DNA of 28,983 nucleotides from Chara braunii (GCA_003427395.1 BFEA01000197.1:268188-297170), one strand, 5' to 3'; counted from the first letter of the stretch, positions 1 through 10,483 are shown. Numbers and translations: made by a program. Notes: generated by a model from the sequence alone, not told the origin.

Positions 1-91
1 GCTTAAACATGAAAAATCGTATTCTTGAATTCCTGGTCCAGGCTTTAGTCGAAGATTTTTGTCCCAATGTTCTCTGACGACTAGCCCAAGG

Positions 92-325
92 TCTGAGGTT
101 TTTTTTTTTTTTTTTTTTTTTAACGGTTGGAATCTTTTGGACATGGCTACGCCGAACCCGGACCTGGACATTTCCGGACATGGAACCGGACCTGTGCCCG
201 GTAGTTTCCGGACATCCAGAATTCCAGACATTTCCGGACCTCCGGACATGGGGGATCAGGACGGTCCGGATGTCTGGACAGGTCCGGAAATGTCCAGACC
301 ATTAAAAAAAAAAAAAAAAATTCTG
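92..325. repeat. Foldback element with poly(T)/poly(A) arms and TCCGGAC motifs
   Basis: A run of about 22 T followed by AACGGT lies opposite ATGGTC-type sequence and a run of about 17 A, so the ends are inverted complements. The interior is packed with TCCGGAC/GTCCGGA and GGACATTTCCGGA motifs in both orientations. It looks like a small non-autonomous hairpin element or a motif-expanded satellite. The family is not recognised. Confidence 0.5.
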
Positions 326-518
326 CAAAAAAAAAAATGCTATGCAGAATAACAATGCAAAGTTGCAAACCACTTTTGCCTCAGAGTCATGTCAGAATTC
401 CTAACCAAACTTGAGTTAGCGATAAAAAAAGCTTTAAAAAAGACTTTAAAAACTAATAAAAGGTAATGAATTATTAGTAATCAAAGAATTGGGGTTGTCT
501 AATAAATTATTATAGAGA

Positions 519-770
519 GAGAGCATGTCCGGACCTCCCAAGAAAGCATAAACGGGCCTAAAAAAAACCCAAAACAATTTTGGAGGCTTGGCTCCTCAAT
601 GGGGAAGGGTCCTGGACCGTTTTTTTTTTTTTCCCCCCCTCAAATTTTGGCAGATCTGGACCTTCCATGCCGGACGTCTGGAGTCTGGACTGAATCTGGA
701 CCATCTGGACGGCGGTCCGGACGTCCGGATCGTAGCCATGCTTTGGGACCACTCCTCGAATTATGTGTCT
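519..770. repeat. Second TCCGGAC-rich block
   Basis: The same short motifs as in the element at 92-325 (GTCCGGAC, TCTGGACC) recur around 525-535 and 655-735, again next to a poly(T)/poly(C) tract at 620-638. It is probably a diverged relative. Confidence 0.4.
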
Positions 771-1487
771 TCCCGGCGCAGGTGCCATGCAAATTTTCTC
801 TGCAGCATTCCAATTTATTTTTTTTAATAACAGATGACCCGAAGTTCAGGTCTGAAGTTCTCAATCCTAATCAGTGTACTATTCTTACTGTGTAATGTTG
901 GATGGGAATTATTCTTTTGATTATGGATTCTCACCCCCCAGTCGGAAAAGGGGGGGACTGGGGACTCTGCACCTCCCCCTACCCCCCCACCCCCCCACCC
1001 CCCCACCCCCTTTTAATTTTCATTGCCATCTGAGAAGATTTCCAACCACGTGTGCGATGCGCTATCGTGTCGAGTTGCACGAACGGGAGGGTGTGGGACA
1101 TGAAACGATGAGGGTATTTTTTGCTGAGCTGCAAATGGATGTGTGGAGCCCTTCGTCGGCTAGCGAAAGTGTACTACTCTGTCCGTTTTTTTTTTTTTTT
1201 TTTTTTTTTTTTTTCCCTTCCCTAAACACCCAGGTTTTTGTAGAGGCCGGGTTGTTGTAGACTTTGGAAGAATCTCTCCCGGACAGTGGACGGTCTTCAG
1301 TCTTTCGTTGTGCACGCTCTCTCATATTGTTTTCTGGCCTGTTTCTTCAGCTCCCGCACCTCTTTTGCTTCTGCTCTTCGTTTTTCTCCCACCTCCTCAG
1401 AGTCCTCTCCCTGTTTCTATCCCTCCTGAGGCACCTCTTTGGTTGGTGCGGAGTCTTTCCGATTTTGTTTGTTGTCAAGATGCGCAT

Positions 1488-1581
1488 ACTGCATCACTGC
1501 ATCAAAAAAGAAAAAAAGAAAAAGAAAAGAAAAGAAAAAAAAAAGAAGAGAAGACGCTCATAGACCCTCACTGCATCACTG
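1488..1581. repeat. Purine-rich insertion flanked by 12-bp direct repeats
   Basis: ACTGCATCACTG occurs at 1488-1499 and again at 1570-1581. The DNA between is an AAAAAG-type A-rich tract followed by about 20 bp of ordinary sequence. The layout resembles an A-tail retroinsertion with a target-site duplication. Confidence 0.4.
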
Positions 1582-1725
1582 GCCAAATGTGAGAAGTGAG
1601 GAGCGTAACTCAGTGGACCATTCCACTAAAATTGGAATAATGCGTTCGCCAGTTTTTAACATTTTGTCTGTGGTGCAGCCAGGCCCATGCACATAACCTT
1701 GCACCCATATTGTCGCTGGAGATGC

Positions 1726-1761
<36 letters not shown>

Positions 1762-2118
1762 ATCTTGTTGGTTCGTGAATTGGGTAATATAGTCGAGGAG
1801 GCATTCAGGGAAACGCACAAGGACCTGGACCAACATAGTCGCATAGCACGCTGCAGTTAAGGAGGGATGGTGAAATGCTAGACGGCGTAAAGAGGGGGTC
1901 GGTTATTGTCGGGATGTCATTGTTATCACTTTGTCAGTTTTCTGACACTTGGTGACATCTTGTGCGTGGCGTGCGTGACCTTTTTGTAGTGGCTGAATCC
2001 TGCTGAGACATTTGGGGACATAATGATCGACTACACGTAAGTCCTGACATCCCAGAACCAGGTATGCACAGGGGCAACCAGGTATGCACATGGGCTTTTG
2101 TTTGGTTATCACGACTCT

Positions 2119-2375
2119 CGGTTGGTCGGTTGGTTGGGTGGTTGGTTGGTTGGTTGGCTGGTTGGCTGGTTGGCTGCTTGGTTGGTTGGGTGCTTGGTTG
2201 GTTGGTTGGTAGAGTGAATTATGTGTTGATTGATTGGTTGATTTACTAATTGAATAATTTTTTGATTGGTTGGTTGGTTGGTTGATTGGTTGGCTGGTTG
2301 GTTGGTTGGTTGGTTGGTTGGTTGGTTTCTTGGTTGGTTGGTTGGTTGGTTGGATTGATGGATTGATTGATTTGG
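2119..2375. repeat. (GGTT)n microsatellite array, left part
   Basis: Degenerate GGTT/GGCT/GATT tetranucleotide array. It is interrupted at 2379 by an inverted-repeat element and resumes beyond it. Confidence 0.85.
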
Positions 2376-2378
2376 CTA

Positions 2379-2635
2379 CCAGAGTGGCCCGGGGTCACTT
2401 GCCCGGCCGGGCCAAAAAGATAAAAGAAATATCTATATTTTAAAATTTTATTTTATATTTTAAATTTGGTAAAGAATTTCGATGTGAGCCTGAGGCAGAA
2501 GTTGTTTAGTTTAGTTTTCTACATAACATAGTATTTTTTCAGATTTTTTGGATTATTTTTTTTTTGCTGGGACCTTCCCTTGTCCTTGCACGGGCTGGTA
2601 ACCCGGGGCCCGGGCGGCCCGGCTGGTAGCCTAGG
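2379..2635. mobile_element. Terminal-inverted-repeat element, GGCTACCAG family, copy A
   Basis: It starts GGCTACCAGAGTGGCCCGG and ends CCCGGCTGGTAGCC, so the termini are inverted. The interior is AT-rich with a GCTGGGACCTT...CACGGGC block near the right end. Related copies lie at 19268-19330 (left end only) and 21510-21742 (right part). No transposase is present. It sits inside the GGTT/TTGA arrays, which obscures any target-site duplication. Confidence 0.65.
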
Positions 2636-2845
2636 ATTTGATTGATTAATCTGATTGATTTGATTGATTGATTGATTAATCTGATGGATTTGATGGATTT
2701 GATGGATTTGATGGAGTTGATGGATTTGATGGATTGTGCATGGACTGACTGATTGACTTGTTGATTGATTGGTTGGTAGGCTGGTTGGTTGGTGTCTTGC
2801 TTGGTTGGTTGGTTGGTTGGTTGGTTGGTTTGTTGGTTGGTTGTA
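2636..2845. repeat. (TTGA)n / (TGGATT)n / (GGTT)n array, right part
   Basis: Tetra- and hexanucleotide repeats of the same base type as the array left of copy A. The element appears to have inserted into one longer array. Confidence 0.8.
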
Positions 2846-3501
2846 ATCCTCAGATAACTCTAATAAGCTTTCTGATGCAGTAGGTCCATTGCTGTGCTCC
2901 CTGTTCAGGCAAGGTGAGAACTAAGGTCCTCTGATGATGATGATGATGAATCACCATTTTGAAGATTCACCAGCTTGAGAGTTTGAATGCAGACATCAGT
3001 AATGGAGGAGATAAACCAGCCCAGTGTTTTTCAAATTCCCTTTGTTTGTTTCACCCAACCTTATCTCAATGGCTCTATAGTACTATCATTATGGGAAAAA
3101 TGGGACCCCTGATCACCATCCATTTGTACCAATTTTGTTGTTTTCTAGGTCATAATTTCCTGTTACAAGCATAGCATTGCATTCCGTTCCGTCTTCTGGA
3201 AAAAGAGGTAGATACTAGATAGTATATACGACATATGCATGTCCCCAATAATGTCCCCAATGCACTTGCAGTCTAACAGCCTTCTTCACTCATCAGTTCA
3301 GGCGTTGTTGGAGTACGAGCTTTCCTTTGGGGGATGAAACGTGCATCCCACCCAAAACCGCCTCCCAAAGCCTCCCTTGGAAACCTCCCTACTTCCTCTA
3401 TCCGTATCCCCTGCCTGTCCAACAACCTGGACATACCTTCCCACACACATCCCAACCTCCTCCTCCCCTCTCCCCCCATGATGTCCTTTTCCTTCAATCT
3501 A

Positions 3502-3783
3502 CCTTCTTCCCCCGAATACAACGTACGTCGTACGGTCATTATAGCTGTACTCAGACTGAAAGATACCCCAAACACAGCTATAAGGACCGTACGGTGGGAC
3601 GCTGAGCCCGGTTCTCAGCAAGTTGGGTTCGGTTACTCCGGTAGACTGTGAGAACCCCGGCCTCAATCATCTTATTGGTAATATCAGCCTTGGCCACTGG
3701 GCCCGGTATTTAAAAAAAAAAAAAAAAACGTTGTATTCGGGGGAAGAAGGAAGCCGTACGTTGTATTCGGTGGGGGAAGAAGG
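3502..3783. mobile_element. TA-flanked MITE (CCTTCTTCCCCCGAATA family), copy 1, interrupted
   Basis: The left end, TA|CCTTCTTCCCCCGAATACAA, is at 3500-3521 and the right-end sequence TTCGGTGGGGGAAGAAGG|TA is at 3766-3785. The middle shows the inverted GTCATTATAGCTGT/ACAGCTATAAGGAC core. Between about 3598 and 3755 there is foreign sequence that includes a poly(A) run and an extra right end, so the copy seems nested or rearranged. TIR style and TA flanks fit Tc1/mariner (Stowaway-like) elements. Confidence 0.55.
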
Positions 3784-3919
3784 TAGTCCCTCCTTCGTCG
3801 TCGTTCTCTCATGTTCGCGGTTCTTTCTTGACGACAGAGCTACAGGGATAACTTGGGCCTGAGGACAGCTCCAAGACTATCTCAGCCCCCACCAAGCATT
3901 CCCATCATCAGTTTCAACC

Positions 3920-4535
3920 CGATTGTGGGCCCACAAACAGCTCGAAGGCAGTCTTGGACCCATCAACAGCTCCGAGGCTGTACCGGGTCCACTGGCAGTT
4001 CCAAGGCAGCCTTCGACCACCCCACCAGCAGTTTCAAGGCTGTATGTACCTGGTCCACTGGCAGTCCTAAGGCAGTCTTGGACTGCCTACCAGCAGTTCC
4101 AAGGCTGTACCTGGTCCACTGGCACTCCCGAGGCGTTCTTGGACTGCCCACCAACAGTTCCAAGGCTGCATCTGTCCGACAGTTTCAAGGCTGTACCTGG
4201 TCCACTGGCAGTCCCAAGGCAGTCTTGGACTGCCCACCAACAGTTCCAAATCTGTACCTGGTCCACTGGAAGTTCCAAGGCAGTCTTGGACCACCCACCA
4301 ACAGTCCCAAGGCTGTACCTGGTCCACTGGCAGTCCCAACACAGTCTTGGACCGCCCAACGACAGTTCCAAGGCTGTATCTAGTCCAACTGGCTTTTCCA
4401 GGGCAGTCGAGGACCAACCATCCACCAACAGTCCCACCAACAGTCCCACCAACAGTCCCACCAACAGTCCCAAGACTGTACCTGCTCCATTTGCAGTCCC
4501 AAGATAGTCTTGGACGGGCCACCAACAGTTCCATG
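3920..4535. repeat. Minisatellite with 61-bp unit
   Basis: The phrase CTGGTCCACTGG recurs at 4050, 4111, 4197, 4258 and 4319, a spacing of 61 bp except for one 86-bp step. Each unit carries AAGGCTGTACCTGGTCCACT and CAGTCTTGGACTGCCCACC. A nested 12-bp repeat (CACCAACAGTCC) runs at about 4422-4472. Reading frames stay open on both strands because the unit lacks stops. The implied proteins (VPRLYLVHWQ-type repeats) have no family resemblance, so I do not call a gene. Confidence 0.85.
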
Positions 4536-4682
4536 GCTTGTCTTATAAATTTCAGTTGCTGTGGAATTGCCAATCAAGCGTGTGAATATTCCAATCAAGT
4601 CTATCTGATTGAGAATGTGCTGAAACTATTTGACGTCTGGCATATTCCCAACCACACCTGGCTATTCAACAGCAGACGGACT

Positions 4683-4746
4683 ATACCTTTCTCGGTCTTT
4701 TGGCTGAGATCAAGTGTAGCATTTGTTCTGATTAGTTTAATATCTG
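4683..4746 (+). pseudogene. U2 snRNA 5' fragment (retropseudogene or snRNA-derived repeat)
   Basis: The sequence ATACCTTTCTCGGTCTTTTG and the following GATCAAGTGTAGCATTTGTT and TTTAATATCTG align with the first 64 or so nucleotides of plant U2 snRNA, with about six substitutions, mostly transitions. One hits the branch-site recognition element (GTAGTA to GTAGCA). The Sm site and 3' stem-loops are missing, replaced by an A-rich tract (GGGAAAAAGAAGAAG). No plant-type upstream sequence element is seen. It is therefore a truncated retrocopy rather than a working gene. Confidence 0.85.
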
Positions 4747-5415
4747 GGAAAAAGAAGAAGAAAAATCAACAACAGACAGAGATGGCAGTGGGCTAGAGAG
4801 AGCTTCAAGAAATACGTTTGGATTTCGTAAAGAGGGATAGTGGAAGAAATTTCTCACAGGTGATTCCTGTGAAGGGATTTCACGCGGCAGACTTGTCCTC
4901 GGTCCCGTCCCAAAGTCCCATTCGGGCTCTTTCGCAGATGGTCGCAATGCGACTAAGGTCCCGGTAGGCATAGTCCCAGGCCTTAAGGGGTCTCGGAGAG
5001 TCCGTCCGTAGGGAGAAGCGTCGTAGGTCAGTTGGATCTGGCACTGAAACATCACAGACCAGTAAAAAGTCTACCGGTAGTACCGGTACCCCCCACAAGA
5101 AAAGTCCAGTCCCATAAGTCCAATTTCGCAGCAGCTTCCCTAGTTCCGGAACGGCACTTTTGCAGACTCGAGGCCGCGGGTGACCGGTACCAGTCCGAAG
5201 CAGGCCAAAGAAGCCTATCCTTCTATTTATACCTGCTGCAGTGATTGTGTGTCGTGAGTTGCGGAAGCACTGCTGGATGCTTGTGCGACAGTCCGACTTG
5301 GGCGTAGACCTGCGCCAGAAGGAAGAGCACCCACCATAGCTAGGGTTAGGCGAGGTGGAAGAAGGCGACCATAGCCGCAGGGTCGGAAGCAGGGTTGACT
5401 CGGGTGTTCGCAGGG

Positions 5416-5504
5416 AGGCGATCTGAACAGGGGAGAGACAGAGTGAGATACACAAGGCGATCTGAACAGGGGAGAGACAGAGTGAGATACACAAGTCTTG
5501 AGAC

Positions 5505-5574
<70 letters not shown>
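5416..5574. repeat. 39-bp duplication followed by (GA)n
   Basis: The block AGGCGATCTGAACAGGGGAG... occurs twice in exact tandem (5416-5454, 5455-5493), then a (GA)n run fills 5509-5574. Confidence 0.9.
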
Positions 5575-5576
<2 letters not shown>

Positions 5577-5674
5577 GAGAGGGAGAGGGAGTTGGGTACT
5601 TACCGGTGGAGAATTGGGGATGTGCGTGGCCATGGTGCCGCTTGGTACCTGAACTCTTTCTTTGCGTAATAATA

Positions 5675-5706
5675 TATTTATTTATTTATTTATTTATTTA
5701 TTTATT
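5675..5706. repeat. (TATT)n microsatellite
   Basis: Perfect TTTA/TATT tetranucleotide run. Confidence 0.9.
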
Positions 5707-6230
5707 GAAGCTTCTCCATTGCACTGATTCCGTTTCCATTTTGTGACTTTGGTGCGAACTTTCGATTGAACATCCTGTGTTTGCTTGATGAATTTGGGGA
5801 GTGAAACCGGGTAGTTTATTGCACCTGGACACAAAGAGGAGACTACCGTCTTCAACTGAACACTGACTGTTTCCCTTCCATTTTCATGTACTATGGAAAC
5901 TCTGACGCCACACTTCGTGCCGGCACACGGACAACAAAGTTGAAGTAGATAGAAAAAGACGAAGAAAATGAAGTAAATCTATAAAACAGACTAATCCGTT
6001 GTTGATTATGATTTATATACTTGTTGATTATGATTTATATACTTGATGTTGCAACAGATGGCCATCCCAATTGTATCGGGCCAAAACGATAGGTTGTATG
6101 TACGTCGATGATCAGCGTGTTTTGCATTCAGGGGAGAAGACAAAAACAAAAATAAAGGTGAAGAATAGACAAGTTAAAATAACAGTTTTTTTTGTTTTTG
6201 TTTTTTTTTTCAACAGTTGAACCCCCCCCC

Positions 6231-6231
6231 N
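6231..6231. other. Single ambiguous base
   Basis: An N at the end of a run of about nine C, between two copies of ACAGTTGAA. It is a sequencing or assembly ambiguity. Confidence 0.95.
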
Positions 6232-6702
6232 CGACAGTTGAAAACGAGTTAACAAATGGTCAGAGCACCTGAGGACAACAATCCACTTTGGGTAAGGCTT
6301 TTTTTTTTTTTTTTTTTTTTTTTTTTGGGGGAAAGTTTTCAAACTGTCCCTAGGGTCCTCACCACACGACGCACTAAATGACAAAAAATGAGTGCATCTG
6401 TTTACAATAACTGGAAAAGATTCATCCATTACTATAGTATAAATGGTGGAAAAAAAGAAAGAAAACAAAAGACTGTATTTTAGTATAAATTATTAGTTTT
6501 ACTATTTAAAATTTTAAATCTATTTCGCCACCTGGTGTGGGCAGACAGTGCCAGACAGACTCCTTTTTTTTCTTTTTTTTTTCGTTTCGTGAATCCGTGT
6601 CCTGTGTGGCGGAGCCCTAAGCTTCCCGACATGCTGTTTGTTTTTGTCTGTAGTGCTGTTATGAATTATTGATGACTGTCAGTTCTGAACACAAAAAGTG
6701 AG

Positions 6703-6758
6703 AAATCCATGGAAAGTTCCCAAAAAAAAAAAAAAAAAAAAAAAATCCATGGAAAGTT
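6703..6758 (+). mobile_element. Poly(A)-only insertion with 16-bp target-site duplication
   Basis: AAATCCATGGAAAGTT at 6703-6718 is repeated at 6743-6758. Between the copies are only CCC and a pure A run. This is the footprint expected of target-primed reverse transcription that copied little more than the poly(A) tail. Confidence 0.6.
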
Positions 6759-6789
6759 GTCCCAACTGCGGGATCCAAATGGACACATG

Positions 6790-7463
6790 GAAAATGCCAG
6801 GTAGTGCTTTTGCACTTGTTGAAGCGTAAAAGCACCCCACTACCTCCGAGCCTCTTTTCGCTGAGGTGGAGGTGGAAAAGAACTGCGCGCCAAGCTTTGC
6901 CCAAGTGCCAGCACAACTTTTTTTTTTTTCACTTTTTGGCTGGCGATGCCAGCCAATTTTTGTCCAGTACCACAGTAGAGCCCAGCCCGGCCTCCGGAGA
7001 ACCCAGAATGATTCAGTTTGGTGTCCCCTCCAGTTTGCCCGTGAAAGGTAGTGGTTTTCAAAACCACCAGTACCTCCCAGCCTCTTTCTCATGAATGGAT
7101 TTGTGGTGCCCAGAAGGTGGAAGGGGGGGGGAGAAAAGAGACAAAAAAAAGAACATGCGGCGCTTTGTTTTTTCCCCCCCCCCCTTTTTGGCTGGCACTC
7201 CACCAGTCAAAGAGGTCTGGGAGAGACCGTTTCCCCTACCAAACGACATCGCGCATGTTCAACCACCAGTACTTCCTAGAGTCGTGCCCGTTAACGCGCC
7301 ACGATTTTAGGAAACGTACGGGCCACTACAGGAGCGCCCACATTCATCCGACTACAAATGTTTCTACTCTATTTTTTCCCCGCGGCCAATAGCTGGGCCA
7401 AGTACTGGTGGTTTAAGTTAGTTAACCAATCCCGTCGGCCTTTGTTGCCTGCGAAAGGTAGTT
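6790..7463. repeat. Cluster of shuffled repeat modules (GGTAGT...CACCAGTAC)
   Basis: Short modules recur in both orientations: GAAAGGTAGTGGTTTT, AACCACCAGTACCTCC, TTTTTGGCTGGC and CACCTC/GAGGTGG. The stretch 7045-7078 is a near palindrome. The same modules occur near 8345-8375. They look like remains of a hairpin-ended transposon family that I cannot name. No coding sequence was recognised. Confidence 0.45.
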
Positions 7464-7640
7464 TTAAAGCACCAGTACATCACGCATCGGCCCGCGGGTG
7501 TCCGAACGAAACCCGCACCACTTCGGAGGCCACCGATCTTTTTTTTTCAACAGCGCTCGACGCCGCGCGGCCCCTCCGAGTTTTGCTTGTGGCGACAAAA
7601 ACTTTCTGCAAGGCTGCTGGGGCCGTGTGCTAGCGGTTTA
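7464..7640. repeat. Dispersed repeat R1, copy 1
   Basis: About 175 bp, beginning TAAAGCACCAGTACATCACG and running through CGGCCCGCGGGTGT, a poly(T) stretch, CGGCCCCTCCGA and CTTTCTGCAAGGCTG. A second copy is at 17929-18103 in the same orientation, with many small differences. Confidence 0.75.
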
Positions 7641-7650
7641 ACATGTTTGG

Positions 7651-7753
7651 AATACCCTCCACATGTCACACAATACTGTCCCCCACACCTGTCACACCAA
7701 ATACCCTCCACAGCTGTCACACAATACCGTCCCCCGCACCTGTCACACCAACT
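7651..7753. repeat. Two 51-bp tandem units
   Basis: TGTCACACAATAC-GTCCCCC-CACCTGTCACACC repeats with a 51-bp period (starts at 7664 and 7715). Confidence 0.8.
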
Positions 7754-8017
7754 CTATCACATTGCTAATGGGGCCTTCCTCCAGGAGTGCTATCCTTTCA
7801 AACACTCCTGTCCTATTGGGGGGAACTCAGCTGCTCACCAGGGGCTAAGTACAGTCCAACTTGCTCAGATTCTTCATTTCTGTCCATAGATTATGAGAAG
7901 TGGTGGCAAGGAGGGAAGAATTATTTCAGCTGGGACCTCACCCTGGGCGGTGATGAAAGGACAGAGTTCTGATGAACCTCTCTTTTTTTAATGCCAAATA
8001 TTTTGATTTATTTTCAG

Positions 8018-8161
8018 GTTTGTGGAGTGCACCTCTGCTTGTCTGCAAGCCCTGGTGTCGTTTTCGAAGGCCTACCCTCTCCACAGATCAGATGAAATCA
8101 GAACTGCCATAAAAAAGGCTCAGCGGTGCATTCTGAAGCTTCAACGGAAAGATGGATCTTG
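8018..8161 (+). CDS. Oxidosqualene cyclase (cycloartenol synthase-like), internal exon A
   Basis: The exon encodes 48 residues starting FVECTSACLQALVSF and ending LQRKDGSW. It matches the family block (Y/F)VECTSA...DGSW, with a QW-type repeat at its C-terminal end. The enzyme is a microsomal membrane protein that cyclises 2,3-oxidosqualene to the sterol precursor. A pyrimidine-rich TTTTCAG acceptor precedes the exon and a G|GTAAG donor follows it. It begins with the third base of a codon (probably Pro) and ends two bases into the Trp codon, so it is 144 nt and phase-neutral. The length equals the corresponding Arabidopsis CAS1 block as I recall it. The residues that separate cycloartenol from lanosterol synthases lie upstream, so the product cannot be decided here. 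The preceding exon, expected to end in a DYP-like motif, was not found in 1-8017. Confidence 0.93.
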
Positions 8162-8442
8162 GTAAGATGGCTTAATATCCTCATTGTCACTCTTCTGGCC
8201 CCTTCCTCTCTCCCCCCTCCCCACTCTCCCCCCCGTTTCCCCATCTCCCCCTTCCCCCTTCCCACTCTCCTCTCCCCCCCCCTCCCAATTTTTCATGGTT
8301 GTGTGTTTGTGTTTTTGGTTGCGCGTTTTTTTTTTTTTTTTCCTTTTTCAAACCACCACTACCTCGAGCCTCCTTTTGCCGACCCCGATTTTCCCTGCGA
8401 GCTAATTTTTTGCCGAGCGTCAACTTTTGGTGGAACCTTCAC

Positions 8443-8668
8443 AATTATTTTTTATTTATTTTTTTTCTTTTTTTTTCTTTTAAAGAGCAACGGCCTTGAA
8501 ATATCATCATTAAAAGGCTAATATAAGCTGACCAGCCCCAGATAATTCAGAAATAGTTGGTTTTACAACTTTTACTCATCAATCAACTTCCATCATCTGG
8601 ATTCGAACACGGGTCTGTATTTTCAGCAGTTCATGGGTGTGGTCCCCACTGAGCTAGGCTCTTGGGTT
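8443..8668 (-). mobile_element. tRNA-derived SINE, copy S2
   Basis: Read on the minus strand it has an A-box-like GCCTAGCTCAGTGGGGACC (8642-8660), a B-box-like GTGTTCGAATCC (8599-8610), then GATGATGGAAGTTGATTGAT, a shared body, CAAGGCCGTTGC, and an A-rich tail (T-rich on +, 8443-8480). Body and 3' end match copy S1 closely. Confidence 0.8.
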
Positions 8669-9593
8669 GGTTCTATTTTTTGGTACCGCGAAGGAGATTG
8701 ATTACATCGCGGCCGTGTCAATACACAAAAGAAATCCGGAAAAATAAAAGAAACAGCAATGTAGACAGCATGGCAGTCAGGTACATTTACTGAAGTTCTT
8801 CTGTGTGAGCATACCCTCAGCAAGTATGGTCTCGGCAGGACGTGGAATCCACCCTGTGACTACGTCGCAGGAAAAAGAAAAGGAAAAAACGAAACAATGC
8901 CTTAGACGTTATAACGACCAGGTACATTGTGTAGTACTAGTGCACTTGGTGCCCCGACGGATTTTTTTTTTTTAAGAAGTTCATCATTTCATTTCACATG
9001 GAAAAGAGAGGCCGGGAATTCATCACAAACAACCCGGAAAGTACTGGGGCCATTACCCAGCTTCGGCTTGTGCTGGAAACCGGGTCCAGCGTCCCTTACT
9101 TTTCCCATTTGAAACCCCTACCAAAAAAAAAAAACTCTTGAAGCACAGGCTGGTGTAAGCAGCTCCTCTCAAATGTCCAAAGGCAACCAGATCCAGAGCT
9201 AGGCTATTCATACGTGACATAAGCAGGCCGTTCAATCACCTGGCTCTCTGGTAACGACAAATTTACATACCATCGTTATATAAATTTATTTCCTCTTGTA
9301 TTTTTATTCCATTTTTTTTGTCTTCGTGCCTGCGAGGGAGGGCGGATTTCACGTTCTGACGAACTCAAACTCCGTCGGGGCAGGCCGGTCTGCTCAACGA
9401 TGACATCTCAAGACCGTTGCCCTTTTCCTCTCATAAAAAGAGAACGAAAAAAAAAAGGAATTGCTTGGCAATGCTTGCTAAACAGAGATCACAAGAAAAA
9501 AACAAGGCGACGGACGAAAGGCCAGGCAGCGACCGACTGGCGTAGCGGCGGCGCCGGGGCGCTCAATGCGCCAGTGCGCCACCTTGGTCTATG

Positions 9594-9952
9594 TTAGGGT
9601 TAAACCCTAAAAAGCAGCGAAGCTTCTACACCATGGCCAGGGTTCTCTCCTCATGCCTGGTGGAAGCCAGTAGGGGTGTGCAGAGAATGGCTTTCTGCAG
9701 CGACCTAGGAACGAGAAGTGGTCGGCTAGCCACAAGTACGATGACATCATGGCGGTCCCTTCGTCCATGCTGGCGGTGCCAAGCACGATAGGAGCTACAG
9801 GGCACCTGCCCAGGCACAGAGCTTAACGACAGTGACAAGGCGCCTACAGAGTGTTCAATACACTGAACCTATGAACCTAAGAACTGAAGAGTGCCACCTG
9901 GCGAGCTTCCCATGGGACCTTAACTGAACATTTCTGACCGGAAGAGCGCGAC

Positions 9953-9990
<38 letters not shown>
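9594..9990 (+). pseudogene. Possible processed retrocopy ending in a long poly(A)
   Basis: The sequence begins near an AGGGTTAAACCCTAAA motif and an ATG (9632) that opens a basic, Ser/Arg-rich peptide (MARVLSSCLVEASRGVQRMA) resembling a mitochondrial presequence. The frame soon ends, and a run of about 34 A lies at 9954-9987. CTTCCCATGG(G/A)AC flanks the tail region (9906 and 9997). I cannot name the parent gene. A chance ORF beside an A-run is also possible. Confidence 0.25.
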
Positions 9991-10479
9991 AGCGCCCTTC
10001 CCATGGAACTAGGGAGCTGCACAGTGCAGCCTTTCTGAACGGCTTGCATTGTGCTCTTGCCTGCTGTCTCTTCCTTAGGAGACGCTTGAAGACGCTTGAA
10101 GCATAGGAGCAATGATCGGCCACGCAGGAGAAGCAGGTTTCAAGTGACACACCTATCAAGACCAGCTTCAGTGCTGCCTTCATTCAAACACCGTTCGAGT
10201 CATGAACGAGGCTGCTTTCCTGCCCAGATTGATTTCTGTAAACGGACTCATGTGATTTGCTGCGGGGTGCGTGCAGAGTATGTCAGATCAGCAATATTCC
10301 TGTTAGTGGATGGTCTAGTGGTGGTTCGAATCACCTTTCTTGATGTCGGTATGGACTGTAACCCTCGAGGGTGATCTTGATCTTTGTCACAAGTAAAGAT
10401 CCGGAACCACGTGTAAAGGAGAAACGTGGAGTTACATTGAGATCAAGCTGTGCAATTGCAAGGTAATTTGGGGGGAAGG

Positions 10480-10483
<4 letters not shown>

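Larger units (their letters stand above)
1..8017. other. Noncoding upstream region, probably an intron of the cyclase gene
   Basis: No stretch resembles the expected upstream cyclase blocks ([20 protein letters not shown]) on the + strand, so this region most likely lies inside the preceding intron. It is dominated by homopolymers, microsatellites and short inverted-repeat elements, listed separately. The stretches 780-1487, 1582-2118, 2846-3498, 4750-5415, 5707-6702 and 7754-8017 contain nothing I recognise beyond poly(T) runs (1186-1214, 1728-1760, 6299-6326) and a C-rich tract near 964-1012. Short ORFs here have low-complexity translations and are not gene candidates. Confidence 0.6.

Noticed and set aside
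2119-2845. CRISPR-like array
   Set aside because: The repeats are tetranucleotides without spacers, and the genome is eukaryotic.
4880-5494. 204-codon minus-strand ORF
   Set aside because: It covers the 39-bp tandem duplication and has no family resemblance; likely chance.
5596-5640. U1 snRNA-like start (ACTTACCGGTGG ... CCATGG)
   Set aside because: Only the first dozen bases and a distant CCATGG resemble U1. The rest does not align.
7754-7972. Possible cyclase exon just upstream of exon A (TCCATAG|ATTATGAG...)
   Set aside because: The translation DYEKWWQGGKNYFSW does not match the expected upstream block and ends in a stop.
10300-10345. tRNA-like box motifs (GGTCTAGTGG, GGTTCGAATCACC)
   Set aside because: A-box and B-box-like strings are directly adjacent, with no room for a tRNA fold.
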